Positions 1 to 5,452 of a stretch of 6,932 nt of DNA are shown here, piece by piece. The stretch is from Candidatus Coatesbacteria bacterium RBG_13_66_14 (GTDB lineage: Bacteria; RBG-13-66-14). The notes beneath the pieces were generated by a model. It did no database searches and was not told the DNA's origin. It worked only from the letters and a program-made list of their open reading frames with translations. Location of the stretch: NCBI GenBank assembly GCA_001774505.1, contig MFAF01000025.1, positions 11,236 to 18,167 of the forward strand, written 5' to 3'. The position numbers were made by a program, and so were the translations under genes. The first letter of the stretch is position 1, and every line of letters begins with the position of its first letter.

Positions 1-25
1 CGAGCTCTTCGAGCCGATCGGGTGA
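1..25 (+). CDS. Possible 3' end of an upstream plus-strand gene (partial)
   Basis: Reading from base 2, seven sense codons (E-L-F-E-P-I-G) end at a TGA at 23-25. Strong hairpins follow at once and then the 3' end of mnmE, so a convergent gene ending here would fit the layout. Seven codons cannot identify a product, and an open frame this short is expected by chance. The call rests on position alone. Confidence 0.2.
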
Positions 26-29
26 TGCC

Positions 30-52
30 CCTTCCCCCCTCTGGGGGGAAGG
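30..52. repeat. GC hairpin, CCCTCTCCC-type repeat, copy 1
   Basis: A perfect 10-bp inverted repeat (CCTTCCCCCC / GGGGGGAAGG) with a TCT loop is followed by a G-rich tail to about position 65. Arm composition and the tail (GGTTGGGAAGGGGGG) match the repeat family found at 3148-3480 and 6738-6852. It sits between two probable 3' gene ends and could help end transcription, but neither strand has a U-tract. Confidence 0.6.
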
Positions 53-72
53 TTGGGAAGGGGGGTGTAGCT

Positions 73-101
73 ATCCCCTCCCCTCAGAGGGGGGAGGGGA
101 T
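73..101. repeat. GC hairpin just downstream of mnmE, possible bidirectional terminator
   Basis: An 11-bp perfect inverted repeat (ATCCCCTCCCC at 73-83, GGGGAGGGGAT at 91-101) with a 7-nt loop lies 3 nt past the mnmE stop codon. Such a stable stem would be a good 3'-end protector or terminator. Transcribed from mnmE it is not followed by a run of U, so a classical intrinsic terminator is not supported. The sequence resembles the CCCTCTCCC-type repeats elsewhere in the window. Confidence 0.55.
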
Positions 102-104
102 TGT

Positions 105-1475
105 TTATTTCCCCACGCAGAAGGTGGAGAAGATTTTCCCTATAACCTCCTCGTCGGTCACCAGGCCCAGGACCTCCTCCAGCGCCCGCCGGGCCTCGGC
201 GATTTCCACCGCCGCCGCGTCCCAGGTCGAACCATTCAAGGCCTTCCGGGCTTCGTCCAGCGAACGAACCGCGCGGGTCACGCCATCCGCCTGACGCGCC
301 GAGGTCAGCGCCGCGTCCACCTCCGCCGGCGATATAATCTCGGCCATCCTCGCCCGAAGCTCCCCTAAACCCCGGCCGGTCTTCGCCGACACGGCCAGGA
401 CACTCTCCGGCGGGAGGCTCGCCTTAACGGTAAGCTTATTGACAGCCGAAGAGATTACCTCCTCCGCCGCCAGGTCGCTCTTGTTAACCAATACTAGCGT
501 CGGCGTCCGCGAAATTTCCTCCCCGGCCCATGTCGGTACGACGGGTTCAGTCGCCTCGACGACCAGGAGCAGCAAATCCGCGGCTCCGGCGGCCAGCGCG
601 GCCCGACCGGCGGCCAGCGCGGAAATCTCGTCGCGGAAGAGCTCCGGCCGCCCCGCCGTGTCGTAGAGCGTGACGGAAATGTCGTCCAGCGCGAGCTCGC
701 CGCAGAGGGCGTCGCGGGTGGTGCCCGGCGTGGGGGTCACCAGCGCCGCCTCGGCCCCCAGGAGGCGGTTGAAGAGTGAGCTCTTGCCCACGTTCTCCGC
801 TCCGGCCAGGACCGCGACCGCGCCGGATATCGCCGCCCGGGCGAAGGCCGCCGTTCCGGCCAATTCGATCAATTCCTCCCGAATCGCGTCAATCCCCGCC
901 GAAAGTTCCGCGCCGCTCGTGGGCGGCACGTCGTCGGGGTAGGCCAGCTCCGCCTCCAGACTCGCCGAGAGGTCGAGGAGGCGCCCGCGCAAGTCGCCGA
1001 TTTTTTTCGACAGGGCGCCGCCGAGCTGACGCTCCAGAAGCCTCACACCAACCACGGACTGCGCTCCCGCCCGGGCCCCCACCGCCTCGGCCTGCAACAG
1101 GTCCAGCTTCCCCGCCTCGTAGGCCCGCCGGGTGAACTCCCCCGGCTCCGCCGGTCGGGCGCCGTTCTCGACCGCCAGCTCCACCAGCCGCCGGGCGATG
1201 GCGCCCCCGCCGTGGCAGCAGAGCTCCACGGCGTCCTCCCCGGTGTAGCTTCTCGGCGCCTCGAATCGCGTACAGGTGAGGCGGTCCAGGACGCCCCCGA
1301 CGCCCTGGGCCCGGGCGGCGAAGTTGTGCCGCGCCGGTTTTTTCCGCGGGTCGGGACGGATGAACGCCGCGCATATTTCCGCCGCCCGCGGGCCCGACAG
1401 GCGCACGACGTCCAGCGCCCCCCGGCCCGGCGCCGTGGCCACCGCCACGATGGTGTCTTTCGACGGATGCCCCAC
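105..1475 (-). CDS. mnmE: tRNA modification GTPase MnmE (TrmE)
   Basis: 456 aa, full length for the family (E. coli 454). With MnmG, MnmE installs the (carboxymethyl)aminomethyl group at C5 of wobble U34 of certain tRNAs, in the cytoplasm, using a tetrahydrofolate derivative. Visible: N-terminal folate-binding domain with DTIVAVATAPGRG (7-19), YTGEDAVELCCHGG (77-90) and PGEFTRRAYEAGKLDLLQAEA (about 111-131); helical domain split by the G domain; G1 GAENVGKSS (225-233, keeping the K+-coordinating Asn at 228), G2 with GTTRD (251-255), G3 DTAG (272-275), G4 NKSD (331-334), G5 SAKTG (363-367); C-terminal CVGK with the family Cys at 453. Two oddities: G1 has Glu where Pro is usual, and the residue aligning with catalytic Glu282 of E. 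coli MnmE appears to be Ser285. The start is GTG, the only usable start before the conserved DTIVA, with no clear Shine-Dalgarno. No mnmG is visible. Confidence 0.97.
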   Translation of the reverse strand: MGHPSKDTIVAVATAPGRGALDVVRLSGPRAAEICAAFIRPDPRKKPARHNFAARAQGVGGVLDRLTCTRFEAPRSYTGEDAVELCCHGGGAIARRLVELAVENGARPAEPGEFTRRAYEAGKLDLLQAEAVGARAGAQSVVGVRLLERQLGGALSKKIGDLRGRLLDLSASLEAELAYPDDVPPTSGAELSAGIDAIREELIELAGTAAFARAAISGAVAVLAGAENVGKSSLFNRLLGAEAALVTPTPGTTRDALCGELALDDISVTLYDTAGRPELFRDEISALAAGRAALAAGAADLLLLVVEATEPVVPTWAGEEISRTPTLVLVNKSDLAAEEVISSAVNKLTVKASLPPESVLAVSAKTGRGLGELRARMAEIISPAEVDAALTSARQADGVTRAVRSLDEARKALNGSTWDAAAVEIAEARRALEEVLGLVTDEEVIGKIFSTFCVGK

Positions 1476-1482
1476 GCCGCCG

Positions 1483-1513
1483 ATTATACCCCACGACCCT
1501 TTGCACCTGACAA
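1483..1513 (-). promoter_or_regulatory. Candidate mnmE promoter (possibly leaderless transcript)
   Basis: On the minus strand a perfect TATAAT (1488-1483) lies 19 bp downstream of TTGTCA (1513-1508). The -10 ends only 7 nt before the GTG start of mnmE, so transcription would begin at or within a base or two of the start codon. The spacer is longer than the usual 17 bp. The lack of a Shine-Dalgarno sequence agrees with a leaderless message, but the call is by inspection only. Confidence 0.4.
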
Positions 1514-1536
1514 ATCCACCCCCGTTAAGCTACACT
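1507..1536 (+). promoter_or_regulatory. Candidate promoter of the cysteine protease gene
   Basis: CTGACA (1507-1512) and TACACT (1531-1536) are separated by 18 bp and lie upstream of the protease start at 1569, leaving a leader of about 25 nt. Its -35 occupies nearly the same bases as the -35 of the divergent mnmE promoter (1513-1508), so the two would compete for polymerase. Each element is one or two mismatches from the sigma70 consensus. Confidence 0.4.
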
Positions 1537-1568
1537 ATCCGAAACGTCCCCCTTCCCGGAGGCCGACC

Positions 1569-2921
1569 ATGCCGGACAGAAAAACCATTTTGCGCGTAGT
1601 CTCTGCGCTTCTGACTATCGGCGCGCTGGCGCCCGCGCTGGCCGTCCACGCCACGGGCCTCGTCTTCGCCGAGGAGGACCGCTACCGCGCCATCCCCCTG
1701 GCCTCGCCGCCCTTGATGGGCGAGCTGCCGGTCAGCGCCGACCTCTCGCGCTACTTCCCCACCCCGGGCGACCAGGGCGAGCAGTCCTCCTGCGTCGGCT
1801 GGGCCTCCTCCTACGCCGTCAAGAGCTACCACGAGTACGTCGAGCGCGGCTGGGACCTCTCCGACTCCGACCATGTCTTCAGCCCCTCCTTCATCTACAA
1901 TCAGATCGCCTACCCGCCGGGCAACCGCTTCGGCGGTTGCAGCTACATAGACGCCTTCAACATCCTCACCGAGCAGGGCACGGTACCCATCTCCAGCTTC
2001 GACTACGACCAGTACGACTGCTCGCGGCAGCCCTCGGCGGCCGTCAAATCCTCCGGCAACCCTTACCGCATCGCCACCTGGCGCCGCGTCAACGTCATGG
2101 ACACCGTGGAGATGAAGGCCCAGATAGCCAGCGGCTTCCCGGTCATGCTGGGCGTCATGGTGGACAACGGTTTCGAGATGCTCGGCGCGGGCGAGACCTA
2201 CACCTATTACTCCGGCTACTCCACCGGGGGCCACGCCGTGGTCGCCGTGGGCTTCGACGACAACAGGGGCGCCTTCAAGATCTTCAACTCCTGGGGCACC
2301 GGCTGGTCCGACAACGGCAAGGGCTGGGTCTCCTACGACGCCCTCCAGGCCATGGTCGTCGAGGGCTACGTCTGCCAGGACCTCATCGTCAGCACCCCGC
2401 CCGACGTCAGCTACGTCGAACCCGACGTGACCGAGCACCCGGAGACCACGACCGTCAAGTACGTCGAGGACTACGACCCCACCCCGACCCAGACCGTCTA
2501 CGACCCCGACATCTACGTCTCCTCGGATTCCCCCTACGCCGAGGTGTACGCGGCCGACGTGGCCTTCGACGTCTACACCCCGGACGGGCTGGGGATGGTG
2601 GTGAGCCTGGCGGGCGGCATCTACAACTGCGCCGGCGGAGAGGGGCAGCTCCTGTTGTCTTTCACCTTCTCCGACGGCTCGCCCCTGTGGGCCAACCACG
2701 CCGCCTTCTCCGACATCTACGGGGAGGTGGCGGCATACACGGTCGTGTTCGACATCCCGTACCAGAACCTGGACGTGTCGGGCACGCAGCTCTACATCCC
2801 TTACTGGGCGCTGAACATGGCGCAGGGGGAATACGAGCTGGCGGTGACGCCGCACGTGTACGTCAACGGGTTCGACGCGGGCGTCGGCGACCCGTACTAC
2901 TTCTACTACACGCAGTACTAG
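1569..2921 (+). CDS. Secreted papain-like (C1A) cysteine protease with beta-rich C-terminal domain
   Basis: 450 aa. The start is ATG at 1569, preceded by GGAGG (1558-1562) at 6-nt spacing. Residues 1-28 look like a signal peptide: positive residues at 4-9, a hydrophobic stretch, then an AVHA-like cleavage site before TG. This points to export. The protease domain spans about residues 50-270. GDQGEQSSCVGWAS carries oxyanion-hole Gln69 and nucleophile Cys75, spaced by six as in papain. Catalytic His222 is in GGHAVVAVGFD, and Asn240 in FNSWGTGWSDNGKGWV. All four key residues are present, so it should be active. There is no obvious long inhibitory propeptide, only about 20 residues between the signal and the domain. 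Residues 275-322 form an Asp/Tyr/Pro/Thr-rich linker. Residues 323-450 are beta-rich and aromatic, probably a single beta-sandwich for binding or surface attachment (inference), ending in YYFYYTQY. The substrate is unknown. It is divergent from mnmE and appears to be a single-gene transcript. Confidence 0.9.
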   Translation: MPDRKTILRVVSALLTIGALAPALAVHATGLVFAEEDRYRAIPLASPPLMGELPVSADLSRYFPTPGDQGEQSSCVGWASSYAVKSYHEYVERGWDLSDSDHVFSPSFIYNQIAYPPGNRFGGCSYIDAFNILTEQGTVPISSFDYDQYDCSRQPSAAVKSSGNPYRIATWRRVNVMDTVEMKAQIASGFPVMLGVMVDNGFEMLGAGETYTYYSGYSTGGHAVVAVGFDDNRGAFKIFNSWGTGWSDNGKGWVSYDALQAMVVEGYVCQDLIVSTPPDVSYVEPDVTEHPETTTVKYVEDYDPTPTQTVYDPDIYVSSDSPYAEVYAADVAFDVYTPDGLGMVVSLAGGIYNCAGGEGQLLLSFTFSDGSPLWANHAAFSDIYGEVAAYTVVFDIPYQNLDVSGTQLYIPYWALNMAQGEYELAVTPHVYVNGFDAGVGDPYYFYYTQY

Positions 2922-2952
2922 CAACGCAGCGCGTTGCATCGCGGCTTCGCGA
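2921..2952 (+). repeat. Tandem stem-loops immediately after the protease gene
   Basis: The first stem is GCAACGC (2921-2927) with GCGTTGC (2931-2937) and loop AGC, starting on the last base of the stop codon. The second is TCGCG (2939-2943) with CGCGA (2948-2952) and loop GCTT. They may stabilise the 3' end or pause polymerase. No T-run follows directly, though a pyrimidine-rich stretch (TTCTTCTCT) lies about 15 nt further on. A terminator is possible but unproven. Confidence 0.4.
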
Positions 2953-3007
2953 CGCGAGATATTGGTTCTTCTCTAACCTGCGCCGCGAGCGAGACCTGGT
3001 TTAAAGC

Positions 3008-3033
3008 GGGCGGGTGTGGACACCCGCCCCTAC
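3008..3033 (-). repeat. REP-like stem-loop 1
   Basis: On the minus strand GTAG (3033-3030) is followed directly by a perfect 10-bp inverted repeat (arm GGGCGGGTGT on the plus strand, 3008-3017 against 3020-3029, 2-nt centre). The whole unit with flanks (3006-3043) recurs almost exactly at 3679-3717. Confidence 0.75.
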
Positions 3034-3053
3034 GCCATCCGCGAATAAAACCC

Positions 3054-3092
3054 GTAGGGGCGGCCCGTAGGACGAGTCCTCTGTGGCCGCCC
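3054..3092 (+). repeat. REP-like stem-loop 2
   Basis: GTAG (3054-3057) is followed by GGGCGGCC (3058-3065), pairing with GGCCGCCC (3085-3092). The loop carries a nested hairpin AGGAC/GTCCT (3069-3080). It points away from element 1, with 20 bp between the two GTAG feet. Confidence 0.75.
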
Positions 3093-3147
3093 GCGGTTTC
3101 CCTCGCCCCGTGGGTGCGGCGCGCCGACGGGGCGAGAGTTGTCGCCA

Positions 3148-3187
3148 TCCCCTCTCCCTTTCAGGGATAGGGATGGGGTGAGGGTAG
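3148..3187. repeat. CCCTCTCCC-type repeat, imperfect copy
   Basis: CCCCTCTCCCTTTCAGGGAT, then a G-rich tail ending GGGTGAGGGT, aligns with the copy at 3444-3480 with several substitutions in the second arm. It belongs to the same family as 3222-3242. Confidence 0.6.
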
Positions 3188-3221
3188 AGGGAGAGAACGT
3201 GTAAAAAGTGGCCCGCTGTCT

Positions 3222-3242
3222 CCCTCTCCCCGTGGGAGAGGG
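3222..3242. repeat. CCCTCTCCC-type hairpin
   Basis: Perfect 9-bp arms CCCTCTCCC (3222-3230) and GGGAGAGGG (3234-3242) with a CGT loop, followed by the family tail ACTAAGGGTGAGGG. Confidence 0.65.
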
Positions 3243-3271
3243 ACTAAGGGTGAGGGCTTCCTTATAAAAAC

Positions 3272-3293
3272 GGGCCGACCTAAACGGCGCGCC
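3272..3293 (-). repeat. Half-copy of REP-like element 6, inverted
   Basis: These 22 bases are the exact reverse complement of 3611-3632, the 3' half of the GTAG stem-loop at 3595-3632. The partner arm and the GTAG foot are missing here, so this looks like a truncated copy or a recombination remnant. Confidence 0.65.
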
Positions 3294-3324
3294 TTCAGTC
3301 CACCCCTACGTCATCGTAGAACGC

Positions 3325-3350
3325 GGCGGCCCGCAGAGGGGCCGCCCTAC
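3325..3350 (-). repeat. REP-like stem-loop 3
   Basis: On the minus strand GTAG (3350-3347) is followed by an 8-bp perfect stem (plus strand GGCGGCCC at 3325-3332 with GGGCCGCC at 3339-3346) and a 6-nt loop. It is followed by ATCATC on the plus strand, similar to the CATC-containing flanks of other copies. Confidence 0.7.
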
Positions 3351-3397
3351 ATCATCACAACCGGGGCGGGGACCGAAGTGTGAAGCGGCCCCCTATC

Positions 3398-3432
3398 CCC
3401 ATGGGAGCGGCGCGCCGACGGGCTGGGGAGGG
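3398..3432. repeat. Repeat copy containing the GCGGCGCGCCGACGGG core
   Basis: The 16-mer at 3407-3422 is identical to 3116-3131 and close to 6813-6828 (one mismatch) and 6757-6772 (three mismatches). In each case it lies where the second arm of the CCCTCTCCC-type hairpin would be expected, as if inserted into that family. Confidence 0.6.
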
Positions 3433-3444
3433 AGTGCAACGGTC

Positions 3445-3480
3445 CCCTCTCCCTTTTAGGGAGAGGGTTAGGGTGAGGGT
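3445..3480. repeat. CCCTCTCCC-type hairpin with full tail
   Basis: Perfect 9-bp arms (3445-3453 and 3459-3467) with loop TTTTA, followed by the tail TTAGGGTGAGGGT. This is the most complete copy of the family in the window. Confidence 0.7.
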
Positions 3481-3501
3481 CGAGGTAGGGAAAGTAAACT
3501 C

Positions 3502-3526
3502 GGCGGGGATGAAATCCCCGCCCTAC
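3502..3526 (-). repeat. REP-like stem-loop 4
   Basis: On the minus strand GTAG (3526-3523) is followed by a 9-bp perfect stem (GGCGGGGAT at 3502-3510, ATCCCCGCC at 3514-3522) with a 3-nt loop. A closely related element with a different inner stem is at 6863-6888. Confidence 0.75.
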
Positions 3527-3549
3527 ATTTCTAGCAACGCAATCCCCAC

Positions 3550-3575
3550 GTAGGGGCGACCGTCCACGGTCGCCC
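3550..3575 (+). repeat. REP-like stem-loop 5
   Basis: GTAG (3550-3553) is followed by a perfect 10-bp inverted repeat (GGGCGACCGT at 3554-3563, ACGGTCGCCC at 3566-3575). Its GTAG foot faces that of element 4 across 23 bp. Confidence 0.75.
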
Positions 3576-3594
3576 GTTTCCACGGTTGCCGAAC

Positions 3595-3632
3595 GTAGGG
3601 GCCGACCGACGGCGCGCCGTTTAGGTCGGCCC
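3595..3632 (+). repeat. REP-like stem-loop 6
   Basis: GTAG (3595-3598) precedes GGGCCGACC (3599-3607), pairing with GGTCGGCCC (3624-3632). The loop holds the perfect palindrome ACGGCGCGCCGT (3609-3620). The left 23 bases (3594-3616) recur at 6910-6932, at the window edge. Confidence 0.75.
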
Positions 3633-3637
3633 GCATT

Positions 3638-3674
3638 CCCCCTCGCACCTCTGGGGAGAGGGCAGGGTGAGGGG
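3638..3674. repeat. CCCTCTCCC-type repeat, degenerate copy
   Basis: CCCCTCGCACCTCTGGGG followed by AGAGGGCAGGGTGAGGGG keeps the family's pyrimidine-then-purine layout and the GGGTGAGGG tail, but with shortened arms. Confidence 0.45.
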
Positions 3675-3680
3675 CAGAGC

Positions 3681-3706
3681 GGGCGGGTGTGGACACCCGC
3701 CCCTAC
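3681..3706 (-). repeat. REP-like stem-loop 7, just downstream of the ATPase operon
   Basis: Same stem as element 1 (10-bp arms at 3681-3690 and 3693-3702; GTAG on the minus strand at 3706-3703). It lies 31 nt beyond the stop codon of the last operon gene and would form a strong 3' hairpin in that transcript. No U-tract follows it. Confidence 0.75.
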
Positions 3707-3736
3707 GCCAATCCGCGCATCACGTACGCGCGCGAT

Positions 3737-4618
3737 TCAGCCGTTCAACCGCCCGCGAAGCGTCTCCCAGAGTTCCACGAGGAGCCCCCTGAAGGTGTCC
3801 AGATGAACCAGGGACAGCCCCCGGGCCAGCAGGCCGGGCACCCGGCGGTCGAAGGGGAGGAGGCCGAGGAGGAACGCGCCGCGGCGACGGCAGAGGTCGG
3901 CCGTCTCCTCGGTCAGCGCCGGGGCCAGGTCCGCCTTGTTGACAACCACGACCGCCGGCCGGTCGAAGTGGGCGCAGGTGTCCAGAGCCCGCTCCAGATC
4001 GTGCATGCCGGAGGGGCTCGGCTCGGTGACGATCAGGGCCAGATCGGTCCCGGTTATCGCGGCGTGGACGGGACAGCCGATCCCAGGCGGCCCGTCGATG
4101 ATAATCAGCTTCGCGCCGGTCCGCTCCGCCACATCCCGGGCCTCCCGGCGGACCCTGGAAACCAGCTTGCCCGAGTTGTCCCGGGCGATGCCGAGCTCGG
4201 CGTGGATCAGGTGGAACCCCTCGCCCTCATCCACGCGCCAGCTCCCCGTCACGCTGTGCCGCATGGTCACGGCCCCGGCGGGGCAGACCGCCCGGCAGAC
4301 CCGGCAGCCCTCGCAGGCCAGCGGGTCCACGAGGGCCTTGCCGTCCGTCATGGAGACCGCCGCGAAACGGCAGGCCGCGACACATTCCCCGCAACCGGTG
4401 CAGAGCTCCGGGGTGACGAAGGCCAGCTCGCCGCCGACGAAATCGTTGACCTCGCCGGGCTCGGCGTCCAGGATGAGGGCCAGGTTGGACGCATCCACGT
4501 CGGCGTCCACCGCGACCACCGGCCCGTCTTCCCGGGCCAGCTCCACCAGCGAGGCGGCCAGCGAGGTCTTGCCCGTGCCCCCCTTGCCGGAGATGACCAC
4601 CAGTTCTTTAACCGGCAC
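3737..4618 (-). CDS. MinD-superfamily P-loop ATPase with inserted ferredoxin domain (second copy)
   Basis: 293 aa, cytoplasmic. It fits the family of MinD-type ATPases with an inserted ferredoxin domain (COG1149 type). Visible: deviant Walker A SGKGGTGKT (10-18); DADVDASN (38-45); two [4Fe-4S] Cys sets, C73-x2-C76-x2-C79-x3-C83 and C102-x2-C105-x2-C108-x3-C112-P; switch-II region DGPPGIGCPV (175-184), with the Cys often seen after PPG in this family (C182); and VTEPSPSGMHDL (197-208). Such proteins probably couple ATP hydrolysis to Fe-S or metal-cluster transfer or to electron delivery; the substrate is not known. The GTG start lies 11 nt inside the preceding paralogue, with a strong AGGAGG (4630-4625) six bases upstream, so translation is probably coupled. 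The two ATPases are diverged paralogues and may act as a heterodimer (inference). Confidence 0.9.
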   Translation of the reverse strand: MPVKELVVISGKGGTGKTSLAASLVELAREDGPVVAVDADVDASNLALILDAEPGEVNDFVGGELAFVTPELCTGCGECVAACRFAAVSMTDGKALVDPLACEGCRVCRAVCPAGAVTMRHSVTGSWRVDEGEGFHLIHAELGIARDNSGKLVSRVRREARDVAERTGAKLIIIDGPPGIGCPVHAAITGTDLALIVTEPSPSGMHDLERALDTCAHFDRPAVVVVNKADLAPALTEETADLCRRRGAFLLGLLPFDRRVPGLLARGLSLVHLDTFRGLLVELWETLRGRLNG

Positions 4619-5450
4619 GGGCCACCTCCTCGGCGAGGGCCTCCACCGCGGCCAGGACCTCCGACGATGAGTCCAGGCAGAGCCCGCCGGCGGCGTAAAC
4701 GGCGGCTATCTCGCGCCGGAAGGGAATCTCGGCGACGACCCGAATCCCCTCCCCGGCCAGATACTCCCGCACATCGTCACCGCCCAGGTCGCTGCGGTTG
4801 ATGACGGCGACCATCCCGAGCCCCATTGCGCGGCCAAGCTCCACCGCGAGCCGCAGGTCGTGCAGCCCGAAGGGGGTGGGCTCGGTGACCAGCACCAGCA
4901 GGTCGGCGCCGCGCAGGGCGGCCGTGACGCTGCACGAGGTGCCCGGAGGGGCGTCAACAACCTCGACACGCCCGGGCGGGGCCCAGCCCAGCAGCCGTTC
5001 GATGAGCGGGGCGGCCCGCGTCTCGCCGATGTCCAGCCTACCCTCGCAGCAGGTCAGCGACCCGCTCATCCCCCGCGAGAGTGTGCCTATCTCCCGGGGC
5101 ACCTCCTCCAGGGCCTTCTCGGGACAGACGAGGACGCATCCCCCGCAGGAGTGGCACAGCTCGGGGAAGACCATCACCCGGTCCTCCAGGTCCAGGATGG
5201 CCCCGTAGGCGCACAGCCGCCGGCATTCGCCGCACCCGGAGCAGACGCCGGTCTTCAGGGCGGGCACCGGCACCGCCATCCGCTCTTCTATCTTGATTTC
5301 CGGCCGCAGAAAGAGGAACCGGTTGGGCTCCTCCACGTCGGCGTCCAGATAGGTAACGGACCCGGAGTGCCGAGCCAGGTGCATGGCCAGGCTGGTGGCC
5401 AGGAGGGTCTTGCCGGTTCCGCCCTTGCCGCTGGCCAGGCAGACCCGCAT
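4608..5450 (-). CDS. MinD-superfamily P-loop ATPase with inserted ferredoxin domain (first copy)
   Basis: 280 aa from ATG at 5450. This start puts the Walker A motif SGKGGTGKT at residues 8-16, as is usual for the family. The open frame extends 30 codons further upstream, but those overlap the preceding gene and read as low-complexity shadow. A GTG two codons earlier, overlapping the upstream TGA region, is an alternative. Visible: DADVEEPN (36-43), the deviant second motif; C70-x2-C73-x2-C76-x3-C80 and C99-x2-C102-x2-C105-x3-C109-P for two [4Fe-4S] clusters; DAPPGTSCSV (166-175); and VTEPTPFGLHDL (188-199). An extra CC pair (134-135) lies after the ferredoxin domain and is absent from the second copy. 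The preceding gene stops 2 nt before the ATG. GGAGGAG at 5477-5471 is too distant to be ideal, so coupling to the upstream gene is likely. Predicted role: energy-dependent cluster assembly or transfer with its paralogue. Confidence 0.9.
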   Translation of the reverse strand: MRVCLASGKGGTGKTLLATSLAMHLARHSGSVTYLDADVEEPNRFLFLRPEIKIEERMAVPVPALKTGVCSGCGECRRLCAYGAILDLEDRVMVFPELCHSCGGCVLVCPEKALEEVPREIGTLSRGMSGSLTCCEGRLDIGETRAAPLIERLLGWAPPGRVEVVDAPPGTSCSVTAALRGADLLVLVTEPTPFGLHDLRLAVELGRAMGLGMVAVINRSDLGGDDVREYLAGEGIRVVAEIPFRREIAAVYAAGGLCLDSSSEVLAAVEALAEEVARAG

Positions 5451-5452
5451 CG

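Larger units (their letters stand above)
2922..3736. repeat. 815-bp gene-free intergenic zone of interleaved palindromic repeats
   Basis: This stretch lies between the 3' ends of two convergent transcripts and shows no credible gene. It is built from two repeat types. The first is seven REP-like stem-loops, each preceded on its own strand by GTAG (listed separately). The second is the G/C-rich CCCTCTCCC...GGGAGAGGG...GGGTGAGGGT type, in some copies interrupted by the 16-mer GCGGCGCGCCGACGGG (3116-3131 and 3407-3422, identical). Open frames across it are translations of these repeats, for example a PNPLPKRERG-like peptide on the minus strand. No transposase is present. Confidence 0.85.

Noticed and set aside
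889..1506. A 205-codon minus-strand frame overlapping mnmE
   Set aside because: Gly/Arg-rich out-of-frame shadow of the mnmE N-terminal half.
1530..2939. A 469-codon open frame antisense to the protease gene
   Set aside because: It is a GC-driven shadow. Its translation is dominated by Val, Gly, Asp, Ala and Arg without a motif, while the opposite strand encodes a full protease with all catalytic residues.
1937..3004. A 355-codon plus-strand frame overlapping the protease
   Set aside because: Arg/Leu/Gly-rich shadow in another frame of a well-supported gene, running on into the repeat zone.
3347..3583. A 78-codon minus-strand frame with a PHPNPLPKRERG-like peptide
   Set aside because: Such peptides are translations of CCCTCTCCC-type repeats and are often mis-annotated as hypothetical proteins. 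Short frames at 22-294, 2918-3148 and 2934-3170 were dropped for similar reasons.
3681..3702. An intrinsic terminator for the ATPase operon
   Set aside because: The hairpin is strong, but no U-tract follows it in the direction of transcription, and the same element occurs in both orientations elsewhere. It is reported only as a REP-like element.
2922..3736. A CRISPR array
   Set aside because: The repeats are palindromic, differ from each other, alternate in orientation and are not regularly spaced with unique spacers. No cas gene is nearby.
3689..4801. A 370-codon plus-strand frame across the second ATPase
   Set aside because: Antisense to a gene with Walker A and eight ordered ferredoxin cysteines. 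It begins inside a repeat and shows no domain.
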